In this document: piece by piece, positions 1-5,845 of the stretch
How the letters are laid out: each line of letters starts with the position of its first letter
Position numbering within the stretch: position 1 is the stretch's first letter
Assembly: GCA_021776885.1 (NCBI GenBank)
Contig: JAJFFA010000425.1
Location: forward strand, 1-5,845
Length of the DNA: 5,845 bases
Source: Planctomycetota bacterium
GTDB lineage: Bacteria; Planctomycetota; UBA1135; GCA-002686595
Reading direction: 5' to 3'
Translations under genes and position numbers: made by a program
The notes under the pieces: generated by a model
The model's database searches: none
Seen by the model: the letters and a program-made list of their open reading frames with translations, nothing else
Told to the model about the DNA's origin: nothing

Positions 1-1
1 C

Positions 2-139
2 GCCGACCTCGCGCGCCGCGCGATGAGCGGCGATGCCGCCGACCGACCGGCGAGCGCGGAGGCGATGCGCGACGAGCTCGCGGACTACCTGCGACACCGC
101 GGCTCGATGGCGCTCGCCCGAGAGGCGCAGGAGCGCCTC
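2..139 (+). CDS. Ser/Thr protein kinase, C-terminal fragment of the catalytic domain (5' partial, 3' cut at a chimeric join)
   Basis: The plus-strand frame beginning at base 2 gives about 46 residues that read as the end of a Hanks-type (PknB-like) kinase domain. It opens with ADLARRAMSGD, then ADRPASAEAMRDEL, where the 'RP.SA..LR..L' pattern is the subdomain XI arginine region. It ends with ADYLRHRGSMALAREAQERL, the linker that follows the kinase domain in many planctomycete and myxobacterial kinases. Of these codons 42 of 46 end in G or C. After base 139 the frame stays open to a stop at 650-652, but the protein loses all kinase character and only 8 of the next 16 codons end in G or C, because the DNA is now the antisense of the DUF255 gene. 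Catalytic residues lie off the left edge. I treat it as a genuine kinase fragment truncated by the join; the family call is strong, the specific kinase unknown. Confidence 0.7.
122..139. other. Join point: near-palindrome shared by two convergent truncated genes
   Basis: The 18 bases consist of 7-base inverted arms (gaggcgc and gcgcctc) around a 4-base centre. Read forward they encode EAQERL, the natural continuation of the kinase linker. Read in reverse they encode EALLRL, the natural continuation of the DUF255 protein (…NSVMAEALLRL). To the left only the kinase frame looks like a known protein, and to the right only the DUF255 frame does. The shared stretch could extend to 119-139 (21 bases). 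This marks where two different loci have been joined. Confidence 0.6.
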
Positions 140-1474
140 CGCCATGACCGAGTTCTCGAGCAACGAGCTGTTGCGCGAGTGGACCACGGCACGATCGCGG
201 GCGCCGTGGGTGGAGTCGAAGAAGCTGCCGTCCGGCGCGGACAGGTGCTCGTCGGTCCAGCGCGCGATGGCCAGGGCGGGCTCGAGGTAGCGGTTCTCGC
301 CCGCGTAGTGCATGGCCTCGACCAGAGCACGCAGGGTGTAGGCCTGGTCGGTCAGGAGCCCGGGCAGGTTGTAGGTGCCGTCCCAGTAGTGGTACATGCC
401 CTGGGACGCGTCCCAGAGGTTGTCCATCAGGAAGTCGAGGGTGGTCAGGGCCTGACCGCGCAGCTCGTCGCGCTCCAGCACCAGGGCGCTCTTCAAGAGC
501 GAGAAGACGGCCACCGCGTTCCAGTTGGTGAACAGGGTCGGATCGCAGTCCGGCGCCCCGAAGTCGGCCCGCGCCTCGCGGGTCGCGAGGTGCGCGTACT
601 GCGGGGACGCATCCTGGCTGCCCTTGAACGCGCCTGTCTCCGGGTCGCGTAGCGTGCCCAGCATCCAGGACAGGATGCCGTTCGCCGTCTCGCGGAAGGA
701 GTCTTCGCCCAGGGCCTGGTAGGCCTCGACGTAGGCCAGGAGGCGCTGGGCATTGCTCTCCAGCATCTTCTCGTGGTGCGGCACGCTCCAGTCCGGCTGG
801 GTGGCGTAGCGGTAGAAGCCGCCCTCGACCTTGTCGTAGATCTCGCCGGCCTGCATGTGCCGCAGGGTGCGCGTCACCGCGGAGAGCAGCTTGCTGTCGC
901 CGGTCTGGGACCAGCGCACGATCATGAAGTGCAGCGCCTCGGGGTGGGGGAACTTGTGGCGCTTGCCCCAGCCGCCGTGGACCGCATCGACCGAGTCGAC
1001 CAGGGTGCCGAGGACGTCGTCGACGATGTCCATCGAGAGCTCGCGGGCGGGCTTGCGCCGCGGTTGCAGCACGGCGCCCGGGGCTCCGTCGCTGGCCGGC
1101 TCCGGGCTCCCACCGGCGCGCAGGCGCTCCGCGTTCTCGGGCCAGCCGTCCAGGACCTGCTCCAGCCGCGCCAGCAGGGCGTCGGCGTCGAGGTAGTTGT
1201 CGGTGGTCAGCACCTCGCCCTCGGCGTCGAGCCAGGCCAATGTCGGCCAGCCGCCGCGGCGGTAGCGCGCATCGAGCTCGGGGCGGCGCTCCTTGTCGAC
1301 CTGGATGCAGACGAAGCGCTCGGACAGGGCCGCCTTGACGCGCTCGTCAGCAAGAGTGGTCTCGAGCAGCTCGCGGCACCATTGGCACCAGCGCGCGGAC
1401 AGAAAGAGGAGGACGGGACAGTCTCTCTCCTTCGCCCGTTCGAACGCAGCCTCGTTCCACTCGTGCCACTGCAT
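122..1474 (-). CDS. DUF255/YyaL-family protein: thioredoxin-like domain plus six-hairpin glycosidase-like domain (3' truncated)
   Basis: About 451 residues are visible from the ATG at 1474. Residues 1-110 form a thioredoxin-like domain. It has a redox-type pair C30-Q-W-C33 in SARWCQWCREL, then VDKERRPELD near 59-68, and GGWPT (74-78) supplying the cis-proline. The (alpha/alpha)6 barrel-like part shows KFPHPEAL (174-181), HHEKML (233-238), a SQDAS segment and TNWNA (316-320), all landmarks of the DUF255 (YyaL, spermatogenesis-associated protein 20) family. Most members have CHWC; here the histidine is glutamine. The family's N-terminal 'SPYL..H..NPV.W' stretch is almost absent: the protein begins at its final residues (QWHEWN). 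The frame stays open to the left edge, but after EALLRLS the translation stops resembling the family, so the C-terminus is lost at the join. Biochemical function of the family is poorly defined; a redox or sugar-related role is only suggested by the folds. There is no clear Shine-Dalgarno before the start. Confidence 0.85.
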
Positions 1475-1510
1475 GGGGACGGGGGATCGCCCAGGCCGAG
1501 TCCCCCCATG
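1472..1510 (-). promoter_or_regulatory. Inverted repeat that could sequester the DUF255 gene start codon
   Basis: In the transcript, CATGGGG (1510-1504) can pair with CCCCATG (1478-1472); the second arm includes the ATG start itself. GGGAC/GTCCC gives an overlapping alternative register. The leader has no purine-rich ribosome site in this interval. It may limit initiation, or simply reflect C/G runs in GC-rich DNA. Confidence 0.3.
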
Positions 1511-1511
1511 G

Positions 1512-1540
1512 GTTATCGGTCGAAAAGGGCCGCGAGTCGA
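1512..1540 (-). promoter_or_regulatory. Possible sigma-70-type promoter for the DUF255 gene
   Basis: On the minus strand TCGACT (1540-1535) and GATAAC (1517-1512) are separated by 17 bases, each matching 4 of 6 consensus positions. They lie in the 110-base gap between the rsfS stop and the DUF255 start. The match is modest and unsupported by anything but spacing and location. Confidence 0.28.
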
Positions 1541-1584
1541 GCGGGATTTTCCGGGCGCCGCTCGAACGGCCGGCCAGCGCGGCC

Positions 1585-1983
1585 CTACTCGGCCAGCTTG
1601 GCGGGCCGCCCGCCGACCTCGGGCAGGGCGGGCAGTTCGACTGCGCTCCACTCCAGCTCCGGACACTCCTTGTACAGGTTGTCCAGGTTGTAGAACTGGC
1701 GCGCCTCGGGCTGGACCAGGTGCACGACCACGTCTCCGTAGTCGATCACGATCCACCAGCCCAGGTCCGCACCCTCGGCCCGGGCGTGGGTCTCCCCGGC
1801 CGCCTTGAGGCGCACGTGGAGCTCATCGTAGAGCGCCTTGACGTGGGGCCGGCTCGTGCCGGTCACGATCACGAAGTAGTCCGCGACCTTGATGTGCTCG
1901 TCCACGTCGTAGACGCGGATTTCGCGCCCCTTCTTCTGGTCGGCGAGCCAGGCGCAGGCCGCCGCTAGCTGTCTGGGTTCGAT
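1585..1983 (-). CDS. rsfS: Ribosome silencing factor RsfS (Iojap/DUF143 family), with non-canonical start
   Basis: RsfS binds ribosomal protein uL14 on the large subunit and blocks subunit joining when nutrients are short. The 132-residue product spans the whole family domain: the N-terminal helix (RQLAAACAWL…), the strand EIRVYDV, ADYFVIVTGTS (34-44), GWWIVIDYGDVVVHL (75-89) and the terminal FYNLDNLY. A 25-residue Pro/Glu-rich tail follows. Alignment by eye with E. coli RsfS puts the start within a few residues of the leucine in RQL. No ATG, GTG or TTG exists in this frame nearby (none from 1981 back to at least 2118, inside hppA). The best fit is ATC at 1983, seven bases after AGGAG; the codon before it is ACG (1986-1984), one change from ATG. 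The frame has no stop until well inside hppA, so a fused 453-aa call from 2946 would be an artefact. The usual nadD neighbour is absent. The family is certain; the start is not. Confidence 0.9.
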   Translation of the reverse strand: MEPRQLAAACAWLADQKKGREIRVYDVDEHIKVADYFVIVTGTSRPHVKALYDELHVRLKAAGETHARAEGADLGWWIVIDYGDVVVHLVQPEARQFYNLDNLYKECPELEWSAVELPALPEVGGRPAKLAE

Positions 1984-1990
1984 CGTGGAG

Positions 1991-1995
1991 CTCCT
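1991..1995 (-). promoter_or_regulatory. Shine-Dalgarno site fixing the rsfS start region
   Basis: AGGAG on the minus strand sits 7 bases before ATC (1983-1981) and 4 bases before ACG (1986-1984). It lies in the 8-base palindrome GGAGCTCC. It is the best ribosome site in the hppA-rsfS gap and matches the N-terminus expected from the family. Confidence 0.55.
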
Positions 1996-2016
1996 GTTCG
2001 AGTCAACCGAGGATAC

Positions 2017-2049
2017 CCCGAGGCCCCGGATCGGTGTCCGGGGCTCGGG
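2017..2049 (-). terminator. Strong GC-rich hairpin after hppA (possible terminator without U-tract)
   Basis: In the transcript CCCGAGCCCCGGA pairs with TCCGGGGC-CTCGGG, giving 13 base pairs with one bulged base and a 6-base loop (CACCGA). It starts 17 bases past the hppA stop codon. No T-run follows on the minus strand, so classic intrinsic termination is doubtful. It could be a U-less terminator, a 3'-end stabiliser or an attenuator between hppA and rsfS. Confidence 0.45.
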
Positions 2050-2066
2050 TGCTCGGTGCTTATGGA

Positions 2067-4115
<2,049 letters not shown>

Positions 4116-4204
4116 GGGGGTCGGATTTCGGGGGCAGGCGGCCCGCGGGGAAGCGTCGATGCCGGGGGCCCTTCGGTGGTCCCCGCGACGTTAAATGGTG
4201 AAAG

Positions 4205-4232
4205 AGGATACGGGCCCCAGGGCCAGCGTCAA
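4205..4232 (-). promoter_or_regulatory. Probable sigma-70-type promoter for hppA
   Basis: On the minus strand TTGACG (4232-4227, 5 of 6) and TATCCT (4210-4205, 4 of 6) are separated by 16 bases. The -10 lies in one of the few AT-rich patches of the window (4190-4210) in the 183-base gap between dedA and hppA. A second TTGACG lies 8 bases upstream of the -35, making a short tandem repeat (TTGACGGG/TTGACGCT) that could bind a regulator. The predicted 5' leader is about 80 bases. Confidence 0.45.
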
Positions 4233-4298
4233 CCCGTCAAACGGCGGAATGCCGCGACGACGCGGGGGCCCCGCGCCCGCCCGGGCGCGCAGCGCGCT

Positions 4299-5045
4299 TC
4301 AGGATTTCGCTGCCGGATCGGGCGAATCGCCCGATCCGGGCTCCGGAGCCGGGGCGGACTCCCGCTCCGGGTCCGTCGCGTGGGTCCGGTTGTCCTTGCG
4401 GCGCTGGGCTCGCTGGGCCCTGGAGCGGACCACCAGGATCACGACCAGGGACACCACGCCGAAGCCGAGCAGCAGGTGCAGGTCGCGGATGCGCTCGTTG
4501 GCGCGCTGGATCTGCTCGCCGAAGAAATGCCCGACCCAGATCGAGATCGGCACGGAGATCGCGACCCCCAGGCCGTCCAGCAGCAGGAAGCGCGGGTACT
4601 TCATGCGCAGCGTTCCGGCCATGAAGTAGCTCGGAATGCGGATCCCGGGCAGGAAGCGGCAGGTGAAGACCGCCCAGCTGCCGTGTTCCTCGAAGCGCTG
4701 CTTCAGGATCTCCATCCGGTCGGGGTGCAGGATGCGCGCCACGCCGGGCAGGGCCAGGGCGCTCATGCCGTAGCGCCGTCCCAGAAAGAAGGGGATCGTG
4801 TCCCCGAGCAGGATCGCAGCGGAGCAGACCAGGACGATCGGTACGAACTCGACGTCGCCGTGGTAGACGAGCAGGCCCGAGCCCAGCAGGCTGACCTCCT
4901 CGGGCAGGGGCAGCCCGATGCCGCACAGCAGCAGGACCGTGAACGGCGCCAGGTAGTGGAACTCGGAGAAGAGGCGGGCGATCCAGCCTCCTTCCACCAC
5001 GCTGTCCATCAAGAAGCCCACGAGGGGGATCCTATCGGGGCTCAA
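4299..5045 (-). CDS. DedA-family membrane protein (SNARE-associated/VTT domain)
   Basis: DedA proteins are multi-pass inner-membrane proteins needed for envelope homeostasis; members act in undecaprenyl-phosphate or phospholipid translocation and proton-motive-force maintenance. The 248 residues carry the family landmarks: GIGLPLPEE (42-50) in the first re-entrant region, GDTIPFFLGRRYG (81-93), and HGSWAVFTCRFLPGIR (121-136) with the two arginines (130, 136) of the 'RF.PG.R' motif that are essential in E. coli YqjA/YghB. It ends with a membrane helix near 191-206 and a charged, Pro/Ser-rich cytosolic tail to 248. The start used is TTG, because it overlaps the stop of the upstream gene as TTGA (5042-5045) and implies coupling. 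GTG at 5021 (AGGA eight bases before it) and ATG at 5009 are alternatives that leave the conserved core intact. A 12-bp hairpin lies in the last codons. The exact lipid substrate cannot be told from sequence. Confidence 0.93.
   Translation of the reverse strand: MSPDRIPLVGFLMDSVVEGGWIARLFSEFHYLAPFTVLLLCGIGLPLPEEVSLLGSGLLVYHGDVEFVPIVLVCSAAILLGDTIPFFLGRRYGMSALALPGVARILHPDRMEILKQRFEEHGSWAVFTCRFLPGIRIPSYFMAGTLRMKYPRFLLLDGLGVAISVPISIWVGHFFGEQIQRANERIRDLHLLLGFGVVSLVVILVVRSRAQRAQRRKDNRTHATDPERESAPAPEPGSGDSPDPAAKS
4313..4339 (-). terminator. Near-perfect hairpin in the last codons of dedA
   Basis: The arms CCGGATCGGGCG (4313-4324) and CGCCCGATCCGG (4328-4339) form a 12-bp perfect stem around a 3-base loop, ending 11 bases before the dedA stop codon. 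It encodes the SGDSPDP part of the DedA tail. There is no T-run after it. It may end the three-gene operon or protect its 3' end, keeping it apart from the hppA promoter just downstream. Confidence 0.4.
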
Positions 5046-5620
5046 TCAGCGAGGCGAGCACGGACGGCTCGGGCGTGCTCTGCAGCCCCCGCGGAGCCCA
5101 GCTGCGCCGCCGCCTCGAGGTCACGCAGGCCCTCCTCCAGGGCCGCACGGACTCCCCCGGGCCATTCCAGCTCGGGCGCCAGTTCCGCGACCCAGAGCGC
5201 GAGCGTGGTGCCGCGCAACTCGAGCACCTCGTGCTCGTCCCGGGCCGAGGCTCGCGCCTCCTCGAGCAGGTCGAGGCCGGCCCTGATCCAGCGCCGGCGC
5301 TCGGCCGGATCGCTCGAGCGCGTCTCCGATCCGCGGTCGAAGATCAGGTGTCGCGCCAGGGTGTACCAGCCTCCGCTCGACGCGGGGTCGAGGGCCAGGG
5401 CCGAGGCGGCGCGGCGATAGGCCAGCTCCGACCGTCCGTCGCGCAGGGCGAGGTCGAAGCGGATCCACTCGACGCTCGCGGCCAGGCTGGCGACCGGGCC
5501 GAGCAGGCGTAGGGCGATCGAGGGCGCCGCTGCGGGTCGGTCCTCCCGCGCCACGGACGAAGGCCAGAGCAAGAAGAGGACCAGGCCCCATCCGGCGAGC
5601 CAGCGCAGGCGCGGGTTCAC
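5042..5620 (-). CDS. Exported or membrane-anchored helical-repeat (TPR-like) protein, function unknown
   Basis: I place the start at GTG 5620, giving 192 residues, because GGAGG sits 5 bases upstream and the codon overlaps the preceding gene's stop as GTGA. A longer frame from 5695 would add a low-complexity Pro/Gly/Arg stretch that is antisense-like, so it is rejected. The N-terminus (VNPRLRW, then the hydrophobic run LAGWGLVLFLLWPSSVA) looks like a signal peptide or anchor. The rest is alpha-helical and rich in Ala, Leu, Arg and Glu: ELAYRRAASALALDPASSGGWYTLARHL resembles a tetratricopeptide unit, and DLLEEARASARD and GLRDLEAAAQLG look like further helix pairs. This predicts a small periplasmic or membrane-facing scaffold rather than an enzyme. 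Its stop overlaps the dedA start, so it is probably made together with DedA and with the membrane protein encoded upstream. Confidence 0.78.
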   Translation of the reverse strand: MNPRLRWLAGWGLVLFLLWPSSVAREDRPAAAPSIALRLLGPVASLAASVEWIRFDLALRDGRSELAYRRAASALALDPASSGGWYTLARHLIFDRGSETRSSDPAERRRWIRAGLDLLEEARASARDEHEVLELRGTTLALWVAELAPELEWPGGVRAALEEGLRDLEAAAQLGSAGAAEHARAVRARLAD

Positions 5621-5845
5621 GCACGCCTCCAGCGATCGAACCCGAAGCGCGCCAGGGCCAGGGACAGGACCAGGACCGCGATCAGGCCTGACCACGCGAA
5701 CGCCCCGGGGGGGCGTGGGCAGCGTCCTTCGCCGACGAAGGCGAGGGCGCGACCGAGGCGCGCACCGGGCAGGCCGTCGAGCAGCGAAGTCGCTCCGCCC
5801 GCGAAGGCCACACCCACTCCGAGCACCAGCGCCGCGCTGCTCGCG
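5617..5845 (-). CDS. C-terminus of a membrane protein (5' partial, runs off the right edge)
   Basis: The minus-strand frame is open from the window edge to a TGA at 5617-5619, giving about 75 residues. It begins with a hydrophobic stretch (ALVLGVGVAFAGGA) and continues through a polar loop with a single cysteine (GEGRCPRPPGAF). It ends with a clear transmembrane helix (WSGLIAVLVLSLALARFGF) and a basic tail (DRWRRA), as is common for the cytosolic end of permease subunits. An ABC-type permease is one possibility, but nothing visible proves it and I do not assign a family. The stop overlaps the next gene's start as GTGA, placing it first of the visible three-gene operon with the TPR-like gene and dedA. 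Confidence 0.65.
   Translation of the reverse strand, partial: ASSAALVLGVGVAFAGGATSLLDGLPGARLGRALAFVGEGRCPRPPGAFAWSGLIAVLVLSLALARFGFDRWRRA
5626..5630 (-). promoter_or_regulatory. Shine-Dalgarno site deciding the GTG start of the TPR-like gene
   Basis: GGAGG on the minus strand ends 5 bases before GTG at 5620-5618. It lies inside the 3' end of the upstream coding sequence, as expected for translational coupling, and supports GTG over the more distant start at 5695. Confidence 0.65.

Noticed and set aside
140..652. Continuation of the kinase frame to a stop at 650-652 as the natural kinase C-terminus.
   Set aside because: The codons lose third-position GC bias, and the opposite strand encodes the conserved DUF255 domain, so this is antisense sequence past the join.
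1475..1509. ATG at 1509 as an upstream start for the DUF255 gene.
   Set aside because: It is in a different reading frame from the thioredoxin domain, and the in-frame codons between 1475 and 1509 contain no start.
773..1693. Plus-strand frame of 306 codons opposite the DUF255 gene.
   Set aside because: It is antisense to a conserved protein and crosses two gene ends, with no domain or ribosome site.
4163..4188. Possible hairpin (GGGGACC…GGCCCCC) in the hppA leader.
   Set aside because: On the transcribed strand the stem contains an A-C mismatch, leaving only short runs of pairs; too weak to call.
5621..5695. Upstream extension of the TPR-like gene to a start at 5695.
   Set aside because: The added residues are a Pro/Gly/Arg run inside the upstream gene's coding region. 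GTG at 5620 has a good Shine-Dalgarno, a GTGA overlap and a signal-like N-terminus.

Overview
This is a GC-rich bacterial window in which almost all coding is on the minus strand. Codons end almost always in G or C. The gene content (potassium-type membrane pyrophosphatase, RsfS, DedA, a DUF255 thioredoxin-fold protein, and a Ser/Thr kinase tail with the 'DYLRHRGS' linker) fits a deep-branching, complex-genome group such as Planctomycetota or Myxococcota. That placement is inferred from family feel and was not tested by a search.

Layout from the right edge, in the direction of transcription. A gene entering from the right (5617-5845, hydrophobic C-terminus only) is joined by a GTGA overlap to a secreted or anchored helical-repeat protein (5042-5620). 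That gene is joined by a TTGA overlap to a DedA-family membrane protein (4299-5045), so the three form a tight, probably translationally coupled operon. It closes with a strong hairpin inside the last dedA codons. A separate promoter then appears to drive hppA (2067-4115), a complete 682-aa membrane pyrophosphatase of the K+-dependent type. A stable hairpin follows. Next come rsfS (1585-1983), which has a good ribosome-binding site but no ATG/GTG/TTG start, and a DUF255/YyaL-like thioredoxin-domain protein (from 1474 leftward).

The left end is the anomaly. From base 2 to about 139 the plus strand encodes the C-terminal end of a Ser/Thr protein kinase catalytic domain. From about 122 rightward the minus strand encodes the DUF255 protein. 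Both are cut off in the middle of conserved sequence, and they meet in a short near-palindrome (122-139) that both reading frames can use. This is a chimeric join: an assembly misjoin, an inverted amplification chimera, or a real rearrangement.

I see no tRNA, rRNA, CRISPR array, insertion sequence or phage module, and no clear sign of a new multi-gene system. The points most worth checking are the join at 122-139, the non-canonical rsfS start, the ion specificity of HppA, and the coupled three-gene membrane operon of unknown function.
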